A DNA stretch of 64,000 bases, from assembly GCF_025144665.1 (NCBI RefSeq), contig NZ_CP102294.1, forward strand, positions 1,054,001-1,118,000. The letters run 5' to 3'. The DNA is from Alistipes ihumii AP11 (GTDB lineage Bacteria > Bacteroidota > Bacteroidia > Bacteroidales > Rikenellaceae). The position numbers were made by a program, and so were the translations under genes. Of the stretch, positions 53,299 to 63,490 are shown in pieces. The notes beneath the pieces are model-generated. The model had not been told where the DNA came from. It saw only the letters and a list, made by a program, of their open reading frames with translations, and searched no databases. The stretch's first letter is position 1; the number at the start of each line of letters is the position of its first letter.

Positions 53299-55415
53299 AC
53301 AAGATGATCAAATATGAGGACCTTGTTTTAAAGAGGACATATAACAAGGTAAATGATAATATTGCAGAGGTGTTTTATATCCCCTGTATGTCTGCTGCAA
53401 CCTCATATGATCGTCTATCAGGTTATTTTGGTAGTACAATTTATATAATTGCATGGAATGCTCTTAAGGATTTTGTCCATAATGGAGGTAAAATGCGTAT
53501 TATTTGTTCTCCATGCTTATCTGATGAAGATATTAAAGCGATTAAAACAGGAGAGTTAGCAAAAAAAGATGAAATCTTGCATCGTGCGTTAGTAGAGGAA
53601 ATAGACTCTCTTTTTGCTAGTAGCGATTTAGAAAAACCAAGTCAAGTCCTTGCGTGCCTAATTGCTATGAATGTGATTGAAATAAAAATTGCGTATGGAG
53701 AAGGAGAAGGTGATATTAAACGGCTTTTCCATGATAAAGCAGGTATATTCTATCAAGGTGATAATGCTATAATGTTTAGAGGTTCATTAAATGAAACGTT
53801 TAAGGGCCTTTCTGATGATGGAAATTTTGAATCAATAGATGTATTCACTAATTGGCAAGAAAGCAATGACCGAGAAAGAGTTGTAGATACTCAAGATTAT
53901 TTTGAAATGCTTTGGAACAATAAAGCTCCAAGGATAGAGATAACCCCATTGCCGGAGGATATTAAAATTCAGTTTAAAGACAAAATTGCTAAAGTACATT
54001 GGGAAACATTAGTCGAAGAGATTAAGGTTAAAGTCGATTTGGCGCGATATTGGTCTGCCGATAAGTCATTCAAGAGGTTGCCAAGAAAGCATCAAATCGA
54101 TGCGTTGGAAAAATGGGTAAAACAAGAGCATCGTGGTATTTTTGAACATGCGACTGGTAGTGGTAAGACATATACTGCAATTTGTGCAGTAAGGAAAGCT
54201 TTAGAAGAACATAAGAGCATTATTGTTTTAGTTCCATCAACTGATTTATTATCGCAGTGGGATAAAGAAATAAGACTTGCTTTGTCGGATGTTGACCTCC
54301 GAATTATTTTATGTGGAGATGGTCATAATGCATGGGATAAAGAAGGTGTGTTAGAGGCAGCAACGCAAAAAAATGATAAAAGCAATACGATTGTCGTATC
54401 AACAATGGATACGGCTGTTATGCCAAGATTCATACAACGAATAAAACAAGGGGCGCATTTGTTTGTTGTTGCTGATGAAGTCCATAGAATGGGTAGCTTA
54501 AATAGACGAAATTTTTTCGTAATAGATGCTGGTTGCCGCTTGGGGCTTTCTGCAACTCCTCGTAGATATGGTGATCCTGTAGGAACTCAAGCTATTATAA
54601 AGTACTTTGGAAAAATAATCGAACCGCCATATACTTTAAAAAATGCCATTGATGATCAGGTGTTAACTCCTTATTATTATCGGCCTAAGGTTGTGCAATT
54701 GTCCTCATTTGAGCAGCAAGCATGGAATGAACTTACGGAGGAAATAGGTATACGATATGCGAGGTGTGCCCATGATACATCATATTCTTTGTCCAATGAT
54801 CAGTATATGCAATCTCTTTTATTAAAAAGATGTCGTATTATCAAAAAGGCAAGTGGAAAAGTCGCATTGGCAAAGCAAATACTTGAGAAAGAATATAGTG
54901 GTGGTCAGAGGTGGATTATATATTGTGAAGACAAGGATCAATTACATGATGTATTAAAAGAAATATCAACAATCCCAGATATAGATGCATATGAATATTA
55001 TGCAGATATGCCAGGGGATAGGAGTGCAACATTGAACTATTTTAATGATTGTGGTGGAGTAATTGTTTCTATAAAATGTTTGGATGAAGGAGTTGATATT
55101 CCCGCTGCTACACATGCCATAATTTTGGCCTCCTCACAGAATCCGAGAGAGTTCATTCAACGAAGAGGTCGAATTTTGAGGAAATATGCAGGGAAGTATT
55201 ATTCTTGGTTGTATGATGCGGTTGTTGTCCCTGACTTTTCAGATGGGGATGATGAAATTAGACGGAATAGTATGGTCGTGATAGAGTTGGCTAGATGTAT
55301 ACAGTTTGGAATGTGGTCAAAAGATCCGTCTTGTATTACTCAATTAAGAATTATTGCATTACAACATAACATAGATGACACATTACTAATTGATATTGGA
55401 TATGAAAATGAGTGA
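53295..55415 (+). CDS. PLD-nuclease domain fused to SF2 helicase
   Basis: A 706-aa protein. N-terminal phospholipase-D-type nuclease: GKMRIICSPCLSDEDI and the HxK motif RLFHDKAGIFYQGDNAIMF (residues about 144-160) followed by RGSLNET. Helicase: Walker A FEHATGSGKTYTA (about 283-294), DEVHRM (394-399), GLSATPRR, and FIQRRGRILRK (about 618-628). It resembles the nuclease-helicase subunit of type III-like and DISARM-like systems: a motor that can cut. Start overlaps the second methyltransferase gene by 4 bp. Confidence 0.85.
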   Translation: MNKMIKYEDLVLKRTYNKVNDNIAEVFYIPCMSAATSYDRLSGYFGSTIYIIAWNALKDFVHNGGKMRIICSPCLSDEDIKAIKTGELAKKDEILHRALVEEIDSLFASSDLEKPSQVLACLIAMNVIEIKIAYGEGEGDIKRLFHDKAGIFYQGDNAIMFRGSLNETFKGLSDDGNFESIDVFTNWQESNDRERVVDTQDYFEMLWNNKAPRIEITPLPEDIKIQFKDKIAKVHWETLVEEIKVKVDLARYWSADKSFKRLPRKHQIDALEKWVKQEHRGIFEHATGSGKTYTAICAVRKALEEHKSIIVLVPSTDLLSQWDKEIRLALSDVDLRIILCGDGHNAWDKEGVLEAATQKNDKSNTIVVSTMDTAVMPRFIQRIKQGAHLFVVADEVHRMGSLNRRNFFVIDAGCRLGLSATPRRYGDPVGTQAIIKYFGKIIEPPYTLKNAIDDQVLTPYYYRPKVVQLSSFEQQAWNELTEEIGIRYARCAHDTSYSLSNDQYMQSLLLKRCRIIKKASGKVALAKQILEKEYSGGQRWIIYCEDKDQLHDVLKEISTIPDIDAYEYYADMPGDRSATLNYFNDCGGVIVSIKCLDEGVDIPAATHAIILASSQNPREFIQRRGRILRKYAGKYYSWLYDAVVVPDFSDGDDEIRRNSMVVIELARCIQFGMWSKDPSCITQLRIIALQHNIDDTLLIDIGYENE

Positions 55416-55593
55416 CGAATTAAATAAGATCAGGGATATCTTAGAAGAAATCCGGTCGAATGAACATCCTGGCATTCCTTTACAACTTATTGAGGCTGTT
55501 CTCAATGCTCAGATTGAGAATATGGATGATAGTTCTAAATCACAAAATACTATTCGAATAGTTATAGATAACGCTATTAAATCGAAGTCATAA
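55402..55593 (+). CDS. Small operon protein, unknown function
   Basis: 63 residues from MKMSDELNKIRDILEEIRSN (ATG 55402; ATG 55408 also possible). Helical, acidic, no motifs. Overlaps the helicase end by 14 bp and shares bases with the ATPase start (TAATG), so its making is coupled to both, suggesting a fixed-ratio partner of the ATPase. Confidence 0.65.
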   Translation: MKMSDELNKIRDILEEIRSNEHPGIPLQLIEAVLNAQIENMDDSSKSQNTIRIVIDNAIKSKS

Positions 55594-57566
55594 TGTTACG
55601 AATTAATAAACTTATCATCGACAACTTTGGCCCATACCAAAATAAGCAGATTTTGGAGTTACCTATCGGTGATGGTGTTACATTTGTTTGGGGCGAAAAT
55701 GGTGTGGGAAAGACTTCGCTACTTAATTGTATTCGTTTTGCCTTATGGGGAATCGTATACAATAGAAATTACGAGGAGTGCCAATTAGCAAAATTCGTAA
55801 ATATTGACGCTGTTGAGGCTCAAAAGAATATGAGTGTTAAGCTTTTTATGACATATGATAATGAAGAGTATGAACTTACCCGTATGCTTAAAAGGCTGCC
55901 AGGCACTTCTGGGAAAAATGATTCGGATTATGAGCATAAGTTATATCTAAAACATTTTGGTTCTATGATGAGCCAAGATGAAGCAGAACACTTCCTTAAC
56001 ACAGTTTTGCCAGAAAAAATATCTCGTTTTTATTTGTTTGATGGCGAATTATTAAGACAGTATGAGAATCTTCTTGATGATTCATCATCAAGTGATGTTA
56101 TCAAGACTTCTATCGAAAATATTTTAGGTCTTCCCATTCTTGAAGGGGCAAATAAAAACCTTATTAGTATAACTACGATATACCAGCAGGCATACACGAA
56201 GGTTTCAGCAGCGAACGAGAGAACAAAAAATGATTCATCTGCTCTGTCCGGGTTCTTATTACATGATGAAGAACTTAAGAAATCTCTAAACGAGATGAAA
56301 GAGCAAAAAAAGAGACTTCAAGGAGAAATTTCTGAACTTGAGGATGCTTTTGCTGCCAATCAGAGGTATGCTGAATTACTTGTTCAAGAAAGAGAAAAAA
56401 GATCTCACATTGAGACAAATCGTCTGCTTTTGGAGAATGACGTAAAAGATCTTAAGGCGAAAATGAAATTTGCCTGGGCTGTTATTTTTGATAAAGTTAT
56501 TCAAGAGATTATTGATACAAAGAATGAAGAATTAAATTCTCTATTGTCCCACATTGGAGATATTAAGACGAAAGAGGTTATTGTTTCAATATTGGACAGA
56601 ATTGTTAATGGAGAAGTTTCATCGTGTCCGATATGTAATAATAATCTAACTATTGAAGATTTATCTAGCTTGCGTGAAAACTTGGCAATTCTAAAGAGCA
56701 CTATTAAATCAAAGAATTCTGAGGAAATAATGTATGCCAAGCAAATTATAGACAGATTTAGTGGCTTCAAAAGGAATGTTGATAAAGAATCCCTCATAAA
56801 ATTATTAGATAATGTTAATTCTAAACAATCTGCGATAAGTTTGGATGAGGTTGATTTAGCTGAGATTAAAAAGAAAAAAGCAAGTTTTCATAACTTATCT
56901 ACGGATAAAGAAATTTTGGAGATACAGCCAATGTATAAGAAAAAACTCCAAGAATTGACTTTGTTGGAGGAGGGCATAGCTAAGCAAGAGGCGGAGATTT
57001 CAGAAAATCAGGCTTCAATTGATAAATTAAATGCTAAGATTTTAAAACAGTCAAATGCTGATGGCAAAAAGGCTTCTGAAGATCTTGCACTTTGTAAGGC
57101 CGTTCAAGAAATATTTGAAAAGGCCGTGTCGAAGTTTAGAGAGGATTTGAAATCTCGAGTGCAAGCTGATGCTGAAGATATATTTACAAAGATATCCCAC
57201 ATGCCAGCCTATACGGGGTTGAAAATAAACGATAACTATGGACTTGAGATTGTGACAAGCAATGGACGGGTTGTCCCCAATCGTTCAGCTGGATATGAAC
57301 AGGTTGTGGCCCTTTCCCTTGTAGGAGCTTTGCATAAGAATGCACCTATCTCAGGTCCCATTGTTATGGATTCTACATTCCAGAGAATTGATCCGAGGCA
57401 TAGGAATAATACATTGAGATCGTTACCTGTCCTTGGGGAACAAATCATCGTGCTTGCATATCCGAATGAGGTTACTCAGAGTGATGCCAAAGAGTTGTTG
57501 TCGGGAAAATACTTGAAAGATATTCATCTTGAACAAAAATCTGAGTTTGAAACAGAAATAAAGTAA
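55593..57566 (+). CDS. DndD-like SMC/Rad50-type ATPase
   Basis: A 657-aa ABC ATPase with a coiled coil. N-terminal lobe with Walker A GENGVGKTSLLNCI (residues 34-47); the segment SRFYLFDGELL (about 143-153) is typical of DndD-type proteins. A zinc-hook CPIC near residues 345-348 sits between the two long helices. C-terminal lobe has SAGYEQVVALSLVGALHKNA (signature) and VMDSTFQRIDP (Walker B/D-loop). DndD nicks or senses DNA in phosphorothioate systems, but no DndA, DndB or DndC gene is present here, so this member belongs to another system. Confidence 0.8.
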   Translation: MLRINKLIIDNFGPYQNKQILELPIGDGVTFVWGENGVGKTSLLNCIRFALWGIVYNRNYEECQLAKFVNIDAVEAQKNMSVKLFMTYDNEEYELTRMLKRLPGTSGKNDSDYEHKLYLKHFGSMMSQDEAEHFLNTVLPEKISRFYLFDGELLRQYENLLDDSSSSDVIKTSIENILGLPILEGANKNLISITTIYQQAYTKVSAANERTKNDSSALSGFLLHDEELKKSLNEMKEQKKRLQGEISELEDAFAANQRYAELLVQEREKRSHIETNRLLLENDVKDLKAKMKFAWAVIFDKVIQEIIDTKNEELNSLLSHIGDIKTKEVIVSILDRIVNGEVSSCPICNNNLTIEDLSSLRENLAILKSTIKSKNSEEIMYAKQIIDRFSGFKRNVDKESLIKLLDNVNSKQSAISLDEVDLAEIKKKKASFHNLSTDKEILEIQPMYKKKLQELTLLEEGIAKQEAEISENQASIDKLNAKILKQSNADGKKASEDLALCKAVQEIFEKAVSKFREDLKSRVQADAEDIFTKISHMPAYTGLKINDNYGLEIVTSNGRVVPNRSAGYEQVVALSLVGALHKNAPISGPIVMDSTFQRIDPRHRNNTLRSLPVLGEQIIVLAYPNEVTQSDAKELLSGKYLKDIHLEQKSEFETEIK

Positions 57567-57568
57567 CC

Positions 57569-57952
57569 ATGGAAGATTTAGTACAATTTAGGCTTTCTTC
57601 TATAGCCACAGAAATCGCTAATGATTTTGCAGAAGAATATTTTTTTGATGATAATCAAGATGTTGCAAAGTTAGGGATGGCTTATGCCCTAAAATATTGT
57701 CGTGATGAAATAGATATAGAGTCTCTTATTGCGAGCAAGGTGCAGTCGGATATTTATAATAATAATGGCTCAAATTATAGTGCTGGTGGAATTGACCCTG
57801 ATGGCAAGATTGCCACCGTTGTAAGAGAAATATATCCCAACTGTGCTACACCTTATAGATATGTGAGAATTTTAATGATTTATGGGCTTGTCAAACTCAA
57901 AGAGAAGGTATCTTCTAAAGAAGAATTTATTACTCTTATTAAAGAGATGTAG
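57569..57952 (+). CDS. Small operon protein, possibly DndE-like
   Basis: 127 residues, two bases after the ATPase stop. FRLSSIATEIANDFAEEYFF, VAKLGMAYALKYCRDEID is reminiscent of the DndE start (a helical protein that binds nicked DNA and pairs with DndD), then IYPNCATPYRYVRILMIYGL. I rate the DndE link weak. It is the last gene of the operon. Confidence 0.6.
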   Translation: MEDLVQFRLSSIATEIANDFAEEYFFDDNQDVAKLGMAYALKYCRDEIDIESLIASKVQSDIYNNNGSNYSAGGIDPDGKIATVVREIYPNCATPYRYVRILMIYGLVKLKEKVSSKEEFITLIKEM

Positions 57953-57999
57953 ATTTTATGCAAACAATCGCATAAACTATACATGATAAATCAGTATTT

Positions 58000-58985
58000 A
58001 TGCCGAATGAAATTCAATTCATATTATACAATCTTCCTGAAAAGGAAGGTAAGGTGCAGGTAATCATCAGGGATGAAACCCTTTGGTGTACCCCAAAGGC
58101 GATGGCTCAACTTTTCGGCGTGGATAGGACAGTTGTTTCCAAGCATCTCAAAAATATATTCGAGTCGTCTGAGTTGCAGCAGGATTCAGTATGTGCAAAA
58201 TTTGCACATACTGCCGAGGATGGCAAGATATATAACACCCAATTTTATAACCTTGATGCTGTTATCTCGGTTGGGTATCGTGTAAATTCACTACAAGCTA
58301 CTCGTTTCCGTCAATGGACTACGAAAATCCTGAATGAATACATTAAAAAAGGGGTTGTTCTTAATGAAGACCGTTTGAAGCAAGGTGAAACGGTGTTTGG
58401 GCAGGATTATTTTCAGGAGTTGCTTGAACGGATACGTTCCATCCGTGCCAGTGAGCGTAGGATATGGCAGAAGATTACGGATATTGAAGCATTGACTATG
58501 ACAAAGACTCGCCAACTACACACGATTTCTATGCGATGATTCAGAATCGGTTTCATTATGCAATTACAGGGTAGACGGCAGCCGAAATTGTGTATCACAA
58601 TGCAGATCATACCAAAGAGCATATGGGTTTGACTACTTGGAAGAACTCTCCCAATGGACGCATCTTAAAATCGGATGTTACTGTTGCAAAGAACTATCTG
58701 CCAGAGAAAAAGATAAAGGAATTGGAACTTGCTGTATCAGCATTCTTCGAATATATTGAAAACCTTATTAGACGTCGGAACACTTTCAGTATGGAGCAAT
58801 TCTCTGAAAGTGTAGCTAAGTTCCTCTCATTTATGGATTATCAGATTTTGCCAGATAAAGGACGTATTTCTGCTGTTCAGGCAAAAGCCAAGGCGGAACA
58901 GGAATATGATATTTTTAATCTTACTCAACCGATTGATTCTGATTTTGATAAGCAAATCAAAGGGGTGTTAGAGCAAGGGGAGTAA
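58000..58985 (+). pseudogene. RhuM family protein, broken
   Basis: Starts MPNEIQFILYNLPEKEGKVQ with TPKAMAQLFGVDRTVVSKHL (HTH-like). The frame shifts at about 58494; the following frame reads DYDKDSPTTHDFYAMIQNRF, then an in-frame TAG at about 58573 interrupts it before TAAEIVYHNADHTKEHMGL. The C-terminal part from 58590 is well conserved. At least two lesions, so inactive. RhuM proteins are common cargo near restriction systems; role unknown. Confidence 0.75.
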
Positions 58986-59057
58986 AAGTTAGCTTTTGAC
59001 ACAATACAGAATAAAGTCTCAACCGATAGCAATCCCTATCCGATTGAGACTTTTCGT

Positions 59058-59573
59058 TTATTTACCTCTATCCAAAAACTTCTGTACTATTAACGCTATA
59101 CCAATCTCCAGAATACAACCAATAACAGCCTTCCAAATCAATCTGGAATGCAAAATCTCTGCATTAGCCACTATCATGCACACGAAAAAGGAAGATAGAG
59201 CGACTACAATGATAATCAAAATGTAGAATGCCGTATCTGGAATGGGGATGGCATTGTCGGCTTTCTTCATTCTTCGCTCGGCTTCCTTGCATTTGCTCTC
59301 AATCTGACTGAGAAAATCACATAGAAGCCTTGCTCCAAATTCAACTGCCATCTTCTGCATTTCTTCAGAAATGATAGGTTTACACTCTCGTATAGAGCCG
59401 GACAGATTTTCAACTTCTGTTCTCAGCTTATATACATTGTCATTCAGGCTGGCAAGTACCTTGGCATTTACATCGAGTAGCCGTTTTTCTTCTTCCAGAT
59501 ATTCATTCTTGGGAGTGGCTTTTATGGTTTCCGCTTCATTCATTTCAGCTGTGAAATCAAATTTCTCCTTCAT
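59058..59573 (-). CDS. Mobilisation-associated membrane protein
   Basis: A 171-aa protein. N-terminal coiled coil (EEKRLLDVNAKVLASLNDNV) and two C-terminal membrane helices (AFYILIIIVVALSSFFVCM; WKAVIGCILEIGIALIV). It starts 3 bp after the relaxase-like fragment gene on the same strand. In Bacteroides mobilisable elements a protein of this type follows the relaxase; function unknown. Confidence 0.55.
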   Translation of the reverse strand: MKEKFDFTAEMNEAETIKATPKNEYLEEEKRLLDVNAKVLASLNDNVYKLRTEVENLSGSIRECKPIISEEMQKMAVEFGARLLCDFLSQIESKCKEAERRMKKADNAIPIPDTAFYILIIIVVALSSFFVCMIVANAEILHSRLIWKAVIGCILEIGIALIVQKFLDRGK

Positions 59574-59576
59574 GGC

Positions 59577-60101
59577 TTATCGTTTTAGTCCTGTTTTCGG
59601 TTTCTTCCCTAACGAACGGCTGGCGGCACGAGCGCATCTGCGAGCCCATTGCAAATCGTCTTCGTCCTTGTCTCTCCACGGAAGGTCGCTTTGTGAGCCT
59701 CCACCGGTTGTTACGTCGGGGGTATCTATCAGTCCGACAAATATAGCTACAGCCATATCGGTAAGTTCCTGACAGTTGGCAATAAACCTGTAATCAAATT
59801 CGTCATTGAAACAGTCAAGTACTTTTTCCGGAATATAAAATCGATGTTCCTTGCCTTCATAAGTAAAGACATAAGGAATGATATTCTGATGGCCTGGGCG
59901 ATATTGGGTATAGTCAATAGGATCAACCTTATGTGTCGCTACCTGTTGAACGGTTTGGGAAGTATTATTTCTAATGACGGAAAGTTCTTGAAAATGAATA
60001 TTCAAAATGATACAGAAATAACTTACGATAGGGTGGCACCCGAGTATATCTACAGCCCGGTCCTGCAACAATTTTTGGCAACGCTGTTGCCATATTATCA
60101 T
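59577..60101 (-). pseudogene. Relaxase C-terminal-like fragment
   Basis: Coding-like from about residue 45 (NNTSQTVQQVATHKVDPIDY), then IPYVFTYEGKEHRFYIPEKV and a C-terminal GGGSQSDLPWRDKDEDDLQW then ARRCAR. This acidic-W-ARR tail is what I recall at the end of Bacteroides relaxases. No catalytic histidine triad and no proper start, so it is a 3' remnant. Assignment from memory of the family. Confidence 0.45.
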
Positions 60102-60146
60102 GGCATAATCACGATTTTAACGATACCAGGAGGGTAATGACTAATA

Positions 60147-61549
60147 TTGACAATTATGATCGACCAATCTTTCTCTGCCGAGAATTTCGAAAAGATATTT
60201 AATATTGAGAATCGCAAAGGTAATATTAATAAAGATACTCTACCTACGGAGTATATTACTCTGCTTGTTCGGATAAAAGAAATAAGAGAAAATATCAACG
60301 AGTTGCGAGATAAATATAGACGCGAAGAGATCTCTAAAGATGACTTTCTGAAGGAGAGGGATGCTCAGAATGACAAGATTAAAAAGCTTCAGTCAGAAAA
60401 AGAAACCATTCTATATGAAAATTTGAAGAAGATCAGCGAGGAAGTTAATTCATCGAAGTTTCGATTTGATTTTAACGTTGGCGACCATAACGGGAAACCT
60501 ACATACGAAATTGGGAATAATGTTGCTCAATTTTATGCAATTAAACAGTTGCAATACAACATACGAAAAACATTTAAAGTCAAACAAGCAGACCGATATC
60601 GAATTCTAAAACAGATCAAACTCTTGCTGTCTGATGGTTTTCCCAAAATAGTTATTAGAACTGATATCGAATCTTTTTACGAAAGTATTCCTCAAAAATA
60701 AGTTGCTAAACAAAGTTCTGGACAGCACTTTATTAACCCACAAATCAAAGCAGTTCATTTCCAACATTATCACGGAGTATGAAAAACTAAAAGATAAGAG
60801 TCTGGAACGCTCTGGATACGGAGTGCCACGCGGGGTGGGAATCAGTGCATATTTGTCAGAGTTATACATGAGTGATTTTGATCGAGACCTTAAATCAATT
60901 GCCTACGTGACATTCTATGCTCGCTATGTGGATGATATCTTTATTATAATAACACCGCCCTCGAAAACGGATGATACAGACTATCAGAAACCTGTTGAAG
61001 ATATTTGTACAAAATTTGGCCTTACAATGAAAGTAGCCAAAACTAAAGTGGTTAAAGTTATGGAGACTACACCGAAGCAAATCTCTATAGATTATCTTGG
61101 ATACTCTTTTGTGCTTAATCAATGTAAGCTAACAATCAATTTAACTCGCAGTAAGACAGAAAAGTATAAAGACCGAATAATCAAAGCTTTTGATTGCTAT
61201 AATACAGAGCAAATACAACGAAAGAAGAGCACGTAAACTCCTTTTTGATCGCTTACGTTTTTTATGTGGAAACACCAAACTATTAAACAGTAAAGAAGGG
61301 ATAAAAGTAGGCGTATACTACTCAAACAGTCTTCTTGAGGAATCAAATTTGAGTAGCTTAAAGGCACTGAATTGTTTTCTAATGAGAATGGTATATACTA
61401 ATCTCAAGCCCCATTGTGAATATAGTTTTGATGTTAATAAATTGAAAAAGCAGATTGTTCGTCGTTTCGATTTTTATAACGGATTTAAGCAAAAAAGATT
61501 TCATAATTACACCGCCAAGGAATTAATAGAGATAAAGAAAATATGGTAG
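60147..61549 (+). pseudogene. Antiviral-type reverse transcriptase (DRT3a-like), frameshifted twice
   Basis: Three frames give one protein of about 465 aa. Part 1 (60147-60701): coiled start and FPKIVIRTDIESFYESIP (motif A). An A-run near 60690-60705 shifts frame. Part 2 (60703-61236): SGYGVPRGVGISAYLSELYM and FYARYVDDIFIII (motif YVDD, active site). Part 3 (about 61205-61549): ARKLLFDRLRFLCGNTKLLN to the C-terminus. Unlike the DGR enzyme at 27 kb, it has a PRG-x-G-(I)-S motif 4, as in defence RTs. Inactivated. Confidence 0.7.
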
Positions 61550-61550
61550 T

Positions 61551-61754
61551 ATGAAATACAGAAAAAAGCGGATACGGTTGAAATATAAAAAGGAGAGGGT
61601 TATACTTTCCGATGTATTACCATACGAAATGATTCCTTTTCTGGTTAAAGGTTACGAACAATACGTATTTATGCACCGGATTTCAATGAAAATCCCTCTC
61701 GTGTCGAATTATACTGCTTTCGCAACATTTCACCGTAGCAGACAGATTACATAA
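61551..61754 (+). pseudogene. Second defence reverse transcriptase, N-terminal remnant (DRT3b-like)
   Basis: Only the first 27 residues (KYRKKRIRLKYKKERVIL then SDVLPYE) look like the start of the second RT of type 3 defence RT systems; the rest of the frame is unrelated. It follows the first RT by one base, the order of the two-RT DRT3 operon. Confidence 0.45.
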
Positions 61755-61930
61755 GCGTTTTGTATTGTACCATTTAGGTGATAAAATCAATACAAATATT
61801 TTAATTGTATCCTTTAGGGTATTGTTTTCCCCTCATTATTGATTATGCCCGGTAAAATATACTGTGGGGTAATTACCTTCATGGTATGTATATCCGGCAT
61901 CTTAATGCGATGCAATTCCCCGACACTGTT

Positions 61931-63055
61931 TCAGAACGGTTGCTGCCGCAACCATATAGCCATAAAGCGGTCGTAGACGATATAACCGTCCGCCGTTTTG
62001 TAGACCATTTCCCGGTCGATCAGCCTTTTGAGGGCGCTGTTCACGCTGCTGGCCGCCCGGAGTCTGTATTCTGTAATGAAATCCCCGGAATTGATCTCCC
62101 TGACGCATCCGGCTTTGGCGATGGCCTTAAGCAATCGAATATTGCTCGCCGGATAAGCCGCCAGCAGGTTCTCGTACGTATAGGTCGATTCGGCGACCAC
62201 CTCCCCAATGGCATAGTCTGTCATTCCGATATCCGGGTTTTCGGTATATCCGTAAAGCCGGTTGAGCAAGACCTGGATATACCATGTATGCCCGTCGAAA
62301 GCGTCGTAAAGATACCCGAACGTCTCTTCGGCCAGTTTCCTGCCCTGCCGGGTGAAAAATTCGGCTGCGAAACGATAATATTCTTCTCTGGTTATCCGGT
62401 CGATGACCTGCGTTTGCGTACTCTGGTAGAAAGGACGTTTGGCCGAATGGAACATCTGCTGCATGATATGCTGCTTGCTGCCGGCGAATATGAAATTGAT
62501 ATTCGGGACGAACTGGATGTACGAGCGTAACAGAGCCTCGGCCCCTTTCTCCGGATATTCCGCGATCTGCTGGAATTCGTCGATAGCGATATAGCACCGC
62601 TTCTCGGACGATCGCAGATAGTCGAATATCTCCCTGAGCGTGGCTTCCTCGGATGAAGGAACAATGTCGATGGTGACTTTCGGCTGTCCGGTCAGCTCGT
62701 CGAACGTAAATACCGGGCGGCAGCTTTTGATGAACTTGCCCACGCGACCGAGCGCCTTTTGCGGAACAGAGTCCAGCTTACCGAGTACGGTACCGGCGAA
62801 AAGCCGGATGAAATCGCCCAATGACTGTGTCGAATAAATATCCATATAGAACGTCACGATATCCGGTTCCTGTTCACGGAGTTTGTAGAAAACATTTTTG
62901 ACCAGGCCCGTTTTTCCCATACGGCGCGGAGCGATCAGCGTCACGTTCCTGCCGTTGTACAACGCCCGGATCATGGTTTCAGTCTCCTGCCGCCTGTCGC
63001 AGAAATATTCCGGGCTGTGGTATCCGGTCACCAGAAAAGGATTGTTCGGCTTCAT
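61931..63055 (-). CDS. AAA ATPase of the archaeal-ATPase type
   Basis: A 374-aa protein. Walker A LIAPRRMGKTGLVKNVF (residues about 39-55), Walker B CYIAIDEFQQIAEYPEK, sensor NFIFAGSKQHIM, then a winged helix at the C-terminus (LRAASSVNSALKRLIDREMV). No nuclease-like tail as in the ATPase at 49,661. GC-rich and intact, unlike the decayed genes to its left, so probably resident chromosome. Function unknown; these ATPases are numerous in gut Bacteroidales. Confidence 0.8.
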   Translation of the reverse strand: MKPNNPFLVTGYHSPEYFCDRRQETETMIRALYNGRNVTLIAPRRMGKTGLVKNVFYKLREQEPDIVTFYMDIYSTQSLGDFIRLFAGTVLGKLDSVPQKALGRVGKFIKSCRPVFTFDELTGQPKVTIDIVPSSEEATLREIFDYLRSSEKRCYIAIDEFQQIAEYPEKGAEALLRSYIQFVPNINFIFAGSKQHIMQQMFHSAKRPFYQSTQTQVIDRITREEYYRFAAEFFTRQGRKLAEETFGYLYDAFDGHTWYIQVLLNRLYGYTENPDIGMTDYAIGEVVAESTYTYENLLAAYPASNIRLLKAIAKAGCVREINSGDFITEYRLRAASSVNSALKRLIDREMVYKTADGYIVYDRFMAIWLRQQPF

Positions 63056-63092
63056 ATCATTACGTTTTATTTGTTACTCATTTATCGTTACA

Positions 63093-63124
63093 CAAATTAC
63101 GCAACAATATTTATGATTACCAAA
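63093..63124 (-). promoter_or_regulatory. Promoter of the AAA ATPase gene
   Basis: Minus strand TTTG (63124-63121), 20 bp, GTAATTTG (63100-63093), a slightly shifted form of the -7 consensus, 38 bp before the start at 63055. Confidence 0.5.
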
Positions 63125-63490
63125 TATCACCTGATCGAACTAAAGGAGACGGTACAAACCGAAACAATTATAAAATGTATACTGATATGGCTTTTGCAAA
63201 TCACGTTTCACACCGTCATTGTAATAAGTACGATGCAAAGAATAATTTATCACCATTCCCATTAACGGATATGGTGGCAAGTGATAAATATATTCGATTT
63301 TATGTCATAAGCTTTTGAAATAAAAAAATATTTACTAATTTTACAATATCGTTCTAAAGAAAGGTTGAGTGCGTCAAAATTTAGTATCCCAAATCGTACC
63401 ACTTGGCTTGTTTAGATAGAAACACAATCCATAAAGAGCTGGAAATAAGATAAATGCAAGAACGAGGTTAAAGTCTCGTTTTCCGCTCAG

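Noticed and set aside
61886-62530. Forward frame of 214 codons opposite the AAA ATPase gene
   Set aside because: Shadow of a GC-rich gene; the reverse frame carries the Walker motifs and has a promoter.
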